DNA of 64,000 nucleotides from Mastigamoeba balamuthi (Eukaryota; Evosea; Mastigamoebida; Mastigamoebidae), in the NCBI GenBank assembly GCA_902651635.1, contig CACRSC010000084.1, positions 1,139,628 through 1,203,627 on the forward strand. Reading direction: 5' to 3'. This document shows positions 23,160 through 32,502 of the stretch, one piece after another. The translations under genes were made by a program, and so were the position numbers. The notes below the pieces were generated by a model that saw only the letters and a list, made by a program, of their open reading frames with translations, made no database searches and had not been told where the DNA came from. Position 1 is the stretch's first letter. The number at the start of each line of letters is the position of its first letter.

Positions 23160-24249
23160 ATGCCGGCCAACGCAACCTGCGAACTCAATGATGGACGCCA
23201 CCTGCCTCTGGTGGGATTTGGCACATGGTTTGCCCACCACTCCCTGCTTCGGCCTGACTTCAATGCGCTGCCGCAGGATGGTCGCACCAGACCAGGCACG
23301 GGGTGCCCTCTCTGCAGCCATCCGCGTGGGCTCTCGGCACATTGACTGCGCGGCAATCTACGGCAACGAGAAGGAGGTGGGCGAGGGCATCGGGGAGGCC
23401 ATCAGCAGCGGGGCTGTGAGGCGCGAGGACCTGTGGGTCACGTCCAAGGTCTGGGTCACCGAGCTCCACGAGCAGGACGTGGCTGCGGCGTGCCGCAAGA
23501 CCCTGGGCGACCTGGGGCTCAGCTACCTCGACCTCTACCTCAGTTGCGCTGACTTCTGCTGAAGAACGCTGACATCTCACTCTCGTCTCTCCCTCCCCAT
23601 CCCATCCAGTTCACTTCCCGACGCAGGCCAAGAAGGGAGCGACTCTGCCACTCAAGAGGGAGGACCTGGACGACGTGCCCATCGCTGAGACGTGGCGTGC
23701 GATGGAGAGGCTGGTGGACGAGGGCCTCGTGCGGTCCATCGGTGTCGCCAACTTCACGACGCCGTACCTGAGGGACCTCCTGGCCGTCGCTCGCATCCGC
23801 CCCGCTGTGGACCAGGTGGAGGCCCACGTGCTACTCCAGCAGCCCAAGCTCCGGGAGTTCGCTCGCCACGAGGGCATCCACCTCACGGCCTACAGCACCC
23901 TAGGAAGCCCTGGATCGAACTTCCTGCCACAAGTAACACAGTGCTGCCGGCATTGTCCAACTTAACGCACTTCCTGCAGGGGTTCCCGAACCTGCTGGAG
24001 CTTCCCGAGGTCGTTGCCATAGCCAAGCGAATGGGAGCGACGCCAGCGCAGGTGCTGCTCAAGTGGGCACTGCAGAACGGTTTTAGTGTTATCCCCAAGT
24101 CTGTGACGCCCTCGAGGATGGCTGAGAACCTCCGTGCCATCAACGTGCAGCTGAGCGAAGGGGACATGGCCGAGCTCGCCAAGCTCAACAAGAATACCCG
24201 CACAATCGGACAGCTGATGCTCGCGGGCCGCTCTGAGTCGGAGTTCTGA
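23160..24249 (+). CDS. Aldo-keto reductase, array copy 11
   Basis: 308 residues from exons 23160-23227, 23277-23542, 23610-23932 and 23980-24249. Tetrad present (HIDCAAIYGNE, WVTSKVW, IHFP). The barrel motif usually GTGYRHID is VGSRHID. The stop falls early: the final Trp codon of the family tail is TGA, so the protein ends AGRSESEF without WRE, and the old tail (CGTGAGTAG) follows directly. Only three residues are lost, so it may still work. Intron 2 is a near copy of that in AKR10. Confidence 0.92.
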
Positions 24250-24785
24250 CGTGAGTAGGCCTAGGGGAATGGAGAACACATGCTCATAGACCCCCGCGTG
24301 GACAATCAGCAGCAGCCCGTCTTTCGTTCCACTGACGGTGATTGCAAATATAAGTTTCGAGAGGATTTGAGAGGAAACCGGAACTCTGAAGGCCTCTGAT
24401 ATCAATGTGGGCGTCTGTGTCGCGTTTTCGGGACTATCCAATACACCTCCGCTGTCTCCTGATTCTTCAATTGTGATGTTGTCTTGTCGATGGAGGAACG
24501 AGACGCAACTGTGCCCTGACATCTGCTCATAACTGCGCAGTAGTCAATTCAGCACACGATTTCTCTCTGTTGTTTGGCGACACGCAGGTGCACCGAAGTG
24601 CAGCGTATTTTCGCGGAGCCGTTGTTGAGTCACAAATCCATGGTTCTTCCTGGCACAACTGCGCTCTTTTCCGAGCCTACGTATCTGTTGAAGCCGACTC
24701 AGATACAGCTGCGTTCAGTATAATCAAAAACCTCTTCTATCTACAAAAAGTTACTTCTCTGTCAGACCACGAGCACAACACGAGC
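24250..24785. other. Intergenic AKR11-AKR12
   Basis: No gene seen. It holds CACAAATCCA (24631-24640). Confidence 0.5.
24631..24640 (+). promoter_or_regulatory. AKR12 inverted GGATT box
   Basis: CACAAATCCA, 146 nt before the start; one mismatch to the AKR10/11 boxes. Like the AKR10 box it is preceded by GAGT. Confidence 0.45.
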
Positions 24786-25871
24786 ATGCCAGCCGTATCA
24801 ACTCGCCAACTCAACGACGGGCGCTTCATCCCTCTGGTGGGATTCGGCACAGGGTACGCACCATGGAGAACGCTCCTATCCCGAACTCAAATGTGTGTTC
24901 CAGGATCGCACCCCACGAGTCCAGGACTGCCGTCACCGCAGCCATCCGCGCGGGGTACAGGCACATCGACTGTGCGGCCATCTACGGAAACGAGAAGGAG
25001 GTGGGCGAGGGCATCGGGGACGCCATCAGCAGCGGAGTTGTGAGGCGCGAGGACCTGTGGGTCACGTCCAAGGTCTGGGTCACAGAGCTCCACGAGCAGG
25101 ACGTGGCCGCTGCGTGCCGCAAGACCCTGGGCGACCTGGGGCTCAGCTACCTCGACCTCTACCTCAGTTGCGTTGTCCTGGTCAGTGAAGACGGGGTCCT
25201 GACTGTCTGTGCTGCCCCAACAGTTCACTTCCCTGCCCCAATCAAGAGGGGAGCGACTCTGCCAATCAAGAAGGAGGACCTGGACGACGTGCCCATCGCT
25301 GAGACGTGGCGTGCGATGGAGAGGCTGGTGGACGAGGGCCTCGTGCGGTCCATCGGTGTCGCCAACTTCACGACGCCGTACCTGAGGGACCTGCTGGCCG
25401 TCGCCCGCATCCGCCCCGCTGTGGACCAGGTGGAGGCCCACGTGCTGCTCCAGCAGCCCAAGCTCAGGGAGTTCGCCCGCAAGGAGGGCATCCACCTCAC
25501 GTCGCACAGGTCCCTCGGCAGCCCCGGATCTATCTTCCGCCCAGAGGTAGCGCACGGTGGCCAACGACATCTTACTGATATTTGTGTTCCAGGCGATACC
25601 GAACCTGCTGGAGCTGCCCGAGGTCAAGGCGGTGGCGGCCCGCGTGGGGTCGACGCCGGCGCAGGTGCTGCTCAAGTGGGCGCTGCAGAGCGGGTTCAGT
25701 GTGATCCCCAAGACGGTGTCGCCTGCGAGGATGGCTGAGAACTTCCGCGCCGTCGACGTGCAGATGAGCGAGGAGGACATGGCCGAGCTCGCCAAGCTCG
25801 ACAGGAACGCCCACACAGTAGGACATCTTATGCTCGCTGGCCGCACCGAGTCGGAGTTGTGGCGCGACTGA
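24786..25871 (+). CDS. Aldo-keto reductase, array copy 12
   Basis: Last copy of the main cluster: 310 residues from exons 24786-24853, 24904-25166, 25224-25546 and 25593-25871. Tetrad intact (HIDCAAIYGNE, WVTSKVW, IHFP). The GFGTW Trp is Gly here, because the split codon reads GG|G instead of TG|G. Exon 2 is one codon shorter than usual. Intron 2 is 57 nt with no stop, so an unspliced frame runs through it. Exon 4 begins AIPNLLELP and ends AGRTESELWRD. Confidence 0.93.
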
Positions 25872-26067
25872 ACCCCCGTATTCCCCTTAGCAGCACCGTC
25901 TGCCGCACCCGCAACACCCCCGGACCAGCGACAAATGTGCCGTATGTGAATACACAGGGGGGCCTTGCGTTTGTCTCGTGCCAGAACTGTATGCTAATAA
26001 GCGGGCGTGTGGCGTGTTTGTGATGCGTGGCGTCGTGGCGTGTAGCGTATCGCAGACGATGGGGCTG

Positions 26068-28144
26068 TCAGACAACCATGAAGGTCCAGCCGCTGAGCTG
26101 GCGAGTGAGGTTGGCGACGTAGACGGGCGTCGTGGTGCCCTGCGACGGCGGGCTCGCCTGCCCTCCGAAGCTCTCGGTCCACGGCGGGCCCAGCGACGGA
26201 TGCTTCTGCACCTCCGTGACGGTCGAGTTGAACGTGCCGTCGGGCCAGATGCTCATCGAGATGCTGAAGTGCTGCCCCCTGCCGCTGCACCGCCACGTCT
26301 CGGCCACGCGCCTGTCGGGCACGCAGTAGACGCACCAGTTCTCGCTCGCCTGTGCGTCTGAGCAGCACAGCACCCGCGGTTTCGTCGCGTCTGGGCACCC
26401 CGCGGGCTGCGCGGCCTCGGAGCTCTCCGCGAGCAGCCACGAGGCCGAGGCCGAGCTCGAGCTGCTGTCGAGGGCCCCCGGGGGCACGCGGACAGCTGGC
26501 GACGGCGACGGCTGCGGCGCCCGCGACGCCAGCACAGCGACGGCGGCGACGGCGCCGCAGAGCAGCAGCGCCTGCACGGCCGCCAGGGCCGCGAGCGCCG
26601 CGTGGCGCCCGGGCGTCGGCGCGAGCGCTCGCGCGAGGAGCCCCTGCCTCCGCCTGGCGGCCCGGCAGCAGGCGGGGCCCTGCTGGGGGCGCCTGGGGGC
26701 CTCGGGGCTCTGGGGGCCCTGCGGGGTCAGCGGGACCTCGTTGTTGTTGGCCGAGGGCGAGAGGCTGTCGCTGTCGCTGGCGCTGGCGCTGTCGCTCGAG
26801 GGCCCCGAGGGCCGCGAGGCGCTCTCGTGGTCCTCGAAGACGATGACCTGCGGGGCGACGACGCCCTCGGACTCCTTGCGGCGCCTGCTCTTGCGGTGCG
26901 TCTCCTCGCGGGCGAACCACTTGCCGCCCGGGCAGCACTCGTCCTCGCAGTAGAACGCAAAGAGCTCGTGGTGCCGCCCCTTGGCCACCCGGTCGTGCGC
27001 CACGGGGCACACGTACTTGGTCGCCTTGCGCGACGCCTGCTGCGGGCTGCCCCCGCCCAGCAGCGGCGCCAGCGTCCGGATCGTCGCGGGGCAGTAGTGC
27101 AGCTTGCAGCAGTACGACGTCGCGCAGAAGCCCTGGCACGCCCCGCCCCGCGCCCCCGCCAGCAGCCGCTCGACGGCCGCCGTCGCCGTCCCGTCCCGCC
27201 GCACCCAGTCCGACTTGAGCAGCAGGTCCAGACGCCGCGCGCAGACCTCCCCACCGCAGCTGGGGTGGGGGTGGTGGGGGGCGGACACGTCATCGGTGAC
27301 GTCAAATTCCGAGGCCAGCTGGGCCGGGGCGAGGCGCTTCTTCGAGCGCTCCCACGCGCCGCGGTAGACGATGACGTCGTGCTCCGCACCGTCTGCGGCG
27401 GGGGCGAATTCCGGGCGTAAGGAATAACCCCCCGAGAATCTGCTGCAGATATTATGGTCCCGCGCATGAAATCTCCTGCTTCACTGGAAACTGAATGTCT
27501 GTTTTCAAAAGTTGCCTGATAGGGAGCTCCGTTCTGGGGTGAGACCGTGCCTTGCTGCTGCTGGTAGGAGAGGCAGACGAGCAGGGGGAGCGAGTGCGTG
27601 GCGCAGAACTCCTGGGCGGTGCAGCAGCCGTAGCACTGCACGCCAGACATGGCCCACGCGACCTCTGCCCGCTCGGCCACCGCCCTGTACTCGCCCTCCC
27701 GCATCTCCGCGAGCCTCTGCTTGCAGTGCACGCTGCGCGGCGGGGGGGGGGCAAGAGTGTGCCTGAGCCTTAGCCATGACGAAAAACGCGGAAAAACCGC
27801 AGGCGCCGGCAGGAAAACGCGCTGTGAAAAGCGCCAGAGGCAGAGAGGGGAAAAGGGGACCGCTAGTTGGGCAGCCACTCCCCCAGCGCTTATTACGCGA
27901 GTCTCGCACCACTGCTGCGCATACGCGGGGACCAGCGGGGACGCCCCCGGCGGCGTGCTCTCGAGCACGTCCGGCGGTTGGCCCGCGAAGGGGTTCTCCG
28001 GTTCCTGCGCAGGGGGGGGAAGGGGTGAGACGCGCTGCAGAAGCGGCGGGGGTGATGAGGTGTGGGCTGAGCGAGGCACAAAACACGCACCATCAAAAAC
28101 CTTATTTTCTGTGTTTCCCCAGATTTGTGACCGTTGTAACACAT
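26068..28144 (-). CDS. Cys-rich single-pass membrane protein, unrecognised
   Basis: Exons 28144-28091, 28004-27910, 27732-27551 and 27392-26068 give 551 residues. The N-terminal half has clustered cysteines (CVHCKQRL, VQCYGCCTAQEFC, CQGFCATSYCCKLHYC, CEDECC), which suggests metal-binding or disulphide modules. A long Ser/Asp/Pro-rich low-complexity stretch follows, then one hydrophobic segment (AVQALLLCGAVAAVAVLA) preceded by basic RRRQGLLAR. The C-terminal domain again has paired Cys (VLCCSDAQ, WCVYCVP, WRCSGRG) and ends in a hydrophobic tail. No signal peptide is seen, so orientation is uncertain. I do not recognise the family. The intron at 27550-27393 fits only as a GC-AG intron (AAG|gcacgg). 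The first exon is short and its start is tentative. Confidence 0.6.
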
Positions 28145-28498
28145 GAATGACGTGGGCCGAATCGGTACTGAGCGGACTGAATCTTGCTTGACGAATTTCG
28201 TCACCCGCGGAAAAATCTCACATGATGTCACCACACCACAGTGTTCGCTGTGCTGCCCTCTTGGCCAGCCCCGCTCCTCCCTCCATCCGGGGCAACCAGA
28301 GGTGCGCCCAGGGGCCACCCCTACACCACAGCCCCTGCTTGCCTGCATATGAGGAGGCCGTCTAAACTGGAATCACGACGCTGGGCTGCCCCGGTGCACC
28401 GATATCACTGCCGCAGACGCCAAAAATAACTCACACAACACAGTTTTGGGGCTGCCCCCCCTGCGGCCCCTGCACCGCTCACCCTCGCACAGGCTGCC
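28145..28498. other. Divergent intergenic region
   Basis: Head-to-head promoters of the Cys-rich gene (-) and quinone reductase 1 (+). No further feature recognised. Confidence 0.5.
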
Positions 28499-29281
28499 AT
28501 GGGGTCTGGCGCAAGCCGAGGAGGACGGGAGGCGCAAGGCACATCGGCGCTGTTCAAGGCCGCGTCTGTATACGAGCACCTGGAGCAGCCCCACGCCCTG
28601 GCAGAGGCCGGGCCAGAGGCGCCCATGAAGCTGGACTCGTTCACCGAGAGGCCCGAGCCGGCGCCGGTCCTCGTGCTCTACGCGCACCCCAACCCCAAGA
28701 GCTTCAACCACGCGATACTCGAGCAGATCCGCAAGAGGCTGAGGGCCCGCGGGAAGGCGTTCCTCGTCCGCGACCTCTGCGCGATGAACTTCAACCCCGG
28801 TGCGACCTCCCTGCCTCTTGCGGGGCCCCACGGACTGACGCGCTCCTGGCGGGCAGTCCTGGGGCTCGACGACCTCGCGTACCCCTCGGAGGACGTGGGC
28901 GTGGAGCAGCAGTACGTGATAGCCGCGGAGCTCATCGTGGTGATCCACCCCGTCTGGTGGTTCTCGTTCCCCGCCGTGCTCAAGGGCTACTTCGACAGGG
29001 TCTTCAGCTTCGGGTTCGCGTTCGGCCCCGGGGAGGGCGGCACCGTGGGCAATCTCTCGGGGAAGAGGGCGCTGGTCGTCAGCACGACAGGGGCTTCGCG
29101 AGAGGTCTACGACGAGGCCGCGGCTCCTGCGCTCAGGCTCACTATGGAAGTCGGCCTGCTGCAGTACTGCGGCATCGAGGTTGTGGACCACCACTACTGC
29201 TACGCGGTGGCCACCGCCTCGGCGGAGGAGCGACGACAGATGCTCGCTGACCTCGATACCAAGTTCACTGCCCTGCTGTAG
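28499..29281 (+). CDS. NAD(P)H quinone reductase, flavodoxin fold, copy 1
   Basis: Predicted FAD/FMN-dependent two-electron reduction of quinones by NAD(P)H. Exons 28499-28799 and 28857-29281 give 241 residues; the 57-nt intron has no stop, so reading through it adds a false insertion. Splicing yields FNPVLGLDDLAYPSEDVG. Family hallmarks: VLVLYAHPNPKSFNHAIL at the flavin site, and HPVWWFSFPAVLKGYFDRVF followed by GFAFG, as in NQO1. The N-terminus MGSGASRGG fits the N-myristoylation pattern (Gly2, Ser6), and about 45 low-complexity residues precede the enzyme domain. So it may be anchored to a membrane; this is inference. The paralogue follows at 29782. Confidence 0.9.
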   Translation: MGSGASRGGREAQGTSALFKAASVYEHLEQPHALAEAGPEAPMKLDSFTERPEPAPVLVLYAHPNPKSFNHAILEQIRKRLRARGKAFLVRDLCAMNFNPGATSLPLAGPHGLTRSWRAVLGLDDLAYPSEDVGVEQQYVIAAELIVVIHPVWWFSFPAVLKGYFDRVFSFGFAFGPGEGGTVGNLSGKRALVVSTTGASREVYDEAAAPALRLTMEVGLLQYCGIEVVDHHYCYAVATASAEERRQMLADLDTKFTALL

Positions 29282-29781
29282 TTTGCCCGAAAACAGTAGA
29301 TGGCTTGTCTGCGAAATGGCCAATGCCATGGGCTCCGATGGCTGAACCGTGCATGACGCTTGAAAGAGTACTCGCTTTGTCTGCAATCACTGCTGTTTAC
29401 ATCAGGCGACAGACCACGCACGGCATTTTGGCAGTGCCTCAGGTCGAAAAAACGGACGAGGGACAAAGAAGAGCATGCACGCTCGTTCACCACGGTACAC
29501 CCACCCACATTCGTGCACCGCGGTGTCCCGCGATTCCATTCGAGAAGTGGTCCGAAATTGCCTGCTCACTCATGTGCTTCAACGCTCGTCCTGATCCGAG
29601 GCCCAGGCGAGAAGTGGAGCAGCTTCTCCACGGATACTGCTGACTAGCGCGGAAGGGAGCGCCCCTCTGGAGAATACAGTCGTATGCCCAAAAGCAGAGC
29701 CTCATCAGATCTTGCGATTTGAGTCCGAAAATAGAATGCCACAGGCTATTTTTGTATTGTTACTCAGGGCAACAGGCACCA
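29282..29781. other. Intergenic between quinone reductase copies
   Basis: No gene, repeat or RNA recognised; should hold the promoter of copy 2. Confidence 0.5.
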
Positions 29782-30566
29782 ATGGGATCAGGCTCGAGCA
29801 AGGGCAGCGTGCAGGCACTCCCGCCAGCAGCCCAGGCGGGGCAGGACACGGGTGCGGGGCAGGCAGTGGGGCAGACGCAGGACCTGAAGCTCGTGTCGTT
29901 CACGGAGAAGCCCGCGCCTGCCCCGGTCCTTGTGCTCTACGCGCACCCCAACCCCAAGAGCTTCTGCCACGCGATACTCGAGCAGCTCGAGAAGGTCCTG
30001 CACGCCCACGGCAAGAAGTATGTCGTCCGCGACCTCTACGCGATGCACTTCAACCCCGGTGCGAGCGTCGCCCTGTGCAGCTGCGCGGTTGCAGTGCCGT
30101 GCAGTTCCCTGACGCGTTTTGTGTGCACCTCGGTACAGTTCTCGGGCCAGACGACTTCGGCTCAAAGCCGTCGGACGTGGCGCTGGAGCAGCAGTATGTG
30201 CAGGCGGCGGAGCACATCGTCGTGATACACCCCGTCTGGTGGTTCTCGTTCCCCGCGATCCTCAAGGGCTACTTCGACCGGGTCTTCAGCTACGGCTTCG
30301 CGTTCGGGCCCAGCGGCAGCGGCGGCACCGAGGGCAAGCTCAAGGGGAAGAAGGCCACGATCGTCAGCACGGCGGGCGCGTCGAAGGAGGTGTACGACAG
30401 CGCGGCAGCAGCGCTCAAGTTCACGATGGAGGGCGGGCTGCTGCAGTACTGCGGCATCGACGTCGTCGAGCACCACTACTGCTGCTCCGTCACCGCCGTC
30501 TCCGCGGACGACCGCGCCAAGATGCTGCAGGAACTCGACGCCAAGTTCACCGCCCTGCTCGCGTGA
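29782..30566 (+). CDS. NAD(P)H quinone reductase, flavodoxin fold, copy 2
   Basis: 234 residues from exons 29782-30058 and 30139-30566, with the intron (80 nt) at exactly the same codon as in copy 1 (FNP|V). Motifs VLYAHPNPKSFCHAIL and HPVWWFSFPAILKGYFDRVF. The chosen start gives MGSGSSKGS, a strong N-myristoylation consensus; an upstream in-frame Met would bury it. Tandem duplicate of copy 1. Both are followed by a minus-strand gene, so no operon-like link is implied. Confidence 0.9.
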
Positions 30567-31048
30567 CCCAGCGGCGTGCACAGCAGCGCGAGCAGCAGCA
30601 ACAGAAGCAGTAGTCTACGGAAACGGACCCGCCACAGTTAGTGGCGTTAGTAGCAAGTGCAACACAACAGAAAAACAAACAAAGGAGATCAGTTCAAAGG
30701 CGAGCAGGCGTGCACCGCCCACCTGGCTTACCCGGGAACAGACACACGGAAGTGCCCGTAACGGCCGAGCTGACAAGCGCTCCCAGCCGGAGTAGTCAAC
30801 GTTGTCCGAGCACAAAAAGAAAGACACAACTCCAGTTGTATGGCGGGCGCAGCCTCGTGCAGGCGCCACCAGAGGCCAGTGGTGGCGCTCATACTAGCAG
30901 TGACCTTTTATGTAGGACAGCGGGGGGGGGGGCGTCCCCGCACACAAGCGGCGGGACAATCAGTTGTCCCACCGAGAGAAACAAAAAACAGCGCACGCAC
31001 AGCGAGCGAGCGCAGCCTCCCCCCTGCCGCCGAGCCCGTGCGCCGCCG
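30567..31048. other. Convergent 3' intergenic region
   Basis: Between quinone reductase 2 (+) and the AKTIP-like gene (-). It contains an uninterrupted G run near 30921-30932 and no coding exon. Confidence 0.5.
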
Positions 31049-31833
31049 TCACTGCGAGGCAATGGCGACGAGCGCCTGCGCGACCTCCTCCATGGAGCGG
31101 CCGCCCGACTCGCGGATGGCGTCGCCCAGAGCCTTCTTTGCGGCCGCGGAGGCAGCAGAGCAGCAGCGGAGGGGCAGCGCCCAACCCGGGGGGTCGCGCT
31201 CGGCGTCGCGGAGGCTCTCCTCGACGCAGGCGCGGGCGTGCTCGGCAAAGGCGGCCCTGTCGCCCTCGAGGGCCCTCGCGGCCTCGGGGTTGAGGACCGC
31301 GCAGGCCCGCGGGGTGCGTGCCGCGTAGAGGACGTCCTTCGCGTGCGCCACGACGTCCAGCAGGCGCGCGCAGGCGGCGGGCGGGGGCAGCGACAGGGCG
31401 CCCGTCGCGGGGTCCACGAGCGGGTGCCACACGCGGCTGGCGAAGCGGGCGGCAAGCGGGCAGCGGGCGAGGCAGAGCGGGTAGGCCGAGGGCAGCGAGA
31501 CGACCAGCCGGAACACACCGCCCCTGTACAGCGGCGCCTGCCGCGCGAAGATCACTGCGTGCCACTCCAGCACGCTGCCCGCGCTGGGCGCAAGGTACAC
31601 CCCGCTGGGCCGCTTCACCGTGCCCGCGGACCTGCCGGGGCCGTGCAGAGCAGAGCCAGTGAGCAGCAGACGCGGTGGTTGCGCTGTTGCGAGACCGCGG
31701 GCACAGAGCGGGCAGGGGGGCGGAGGGGAGGGGGGAGGGGGGAGGTGGCTCACAGCTCGAGCTGGAGGGTGCGGCGCAGCAGGCGGTCGCGCTCCTCGGG
31801 CATCAGAGTCGCCGACTTGGTGATTGGCTCCAT
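31049..31833 (-). CDS. AKTIP/FTS-like ubiquitin E2 variant
   Basis: Exons 31833-31754 and 31631-31049 join (intron 122 nt) to 220 residues. The core reads KRPSGVYLAPS, LEWHAVIFARQAPLYRGGVF, VSLPSAYP and HPLVDPATGALSL, then LNPEAARAL. This is the E2-like domain order of Fused-toes/AKTIP, including the LNPEA motif after the fold. Where an active E2 has its catalytic Cys after the HP loop there is none, so it should be an inactive variant (UEV). In animals AKTIP works with Hook proteins on dynein-driven vesicle traffic; that role here is inference. The N-terminus MEPITKSATLMPEERDR is short. Confidence 0.7.
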
Positions 31834-32502
31834 TTTTTGAAATGCTCGGTGCATTTTCACCCTCAAAATATCTGGCGAATCTCTCCACACGGACGGACAG
31901 TCGGACCGGTGTTGCAAAGTGGAAGACAAAGTCGCTCCATTATCTTCCACATTTGTGTGCACCATTTCCACTTTCACATTTTGTTCCAGTACTTTGTGTT
32001 GTTTGGTGTTAACAACCAACTCCCCCCTCCTACTAATGTGAGTTGGTAAGCATCACACACGAGCACGGCCCCATGCACACCATGGTGTGGAACTCACAAA
32101 GAGCAGGCCAGAAAGCCACTCTTCCTTTCACATTTCCACTTGTCTTCGACATTATAATGTGAAGGTGCACAGCACTCACAACATTCGTAGTGCCTGGTCT
32201 ATGTGGCGCCCACCCTCAACATTCACGAAAGGCTTTCCCCGAAGCTGTGGCAAGCACGCAGGATTCCGCAGAGCACCTGCAGTCACCACAATCACGGTCT
32301 CACCTCAAGCTCATCGCTCGCTCCTCCCCGAGTGCGGGATCGCCGTCTGATCTGAGAGGCGCAGGACAAATGCAAACGAGGCTGTTGGGGCAACAGGCTT
32401 TGTTGTGCACCACGACGAGAAGGCTGCCTCCAAATCGATCCATTCTCACACAGATGAGGCAAGAGTCCTGGGGTTCGCTGTCTTGCAGCGGGGCTTGCGC
32501 GG
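31834..32502. other. Intergenic, AT-rich in the left half
   Basis: Upstream of the AKTIP-like gene and downstream of the membrane glycoprotein gene, both on minus. No coding exon recognised; the open frames here lack splice or family support. Confidence 0.5.
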
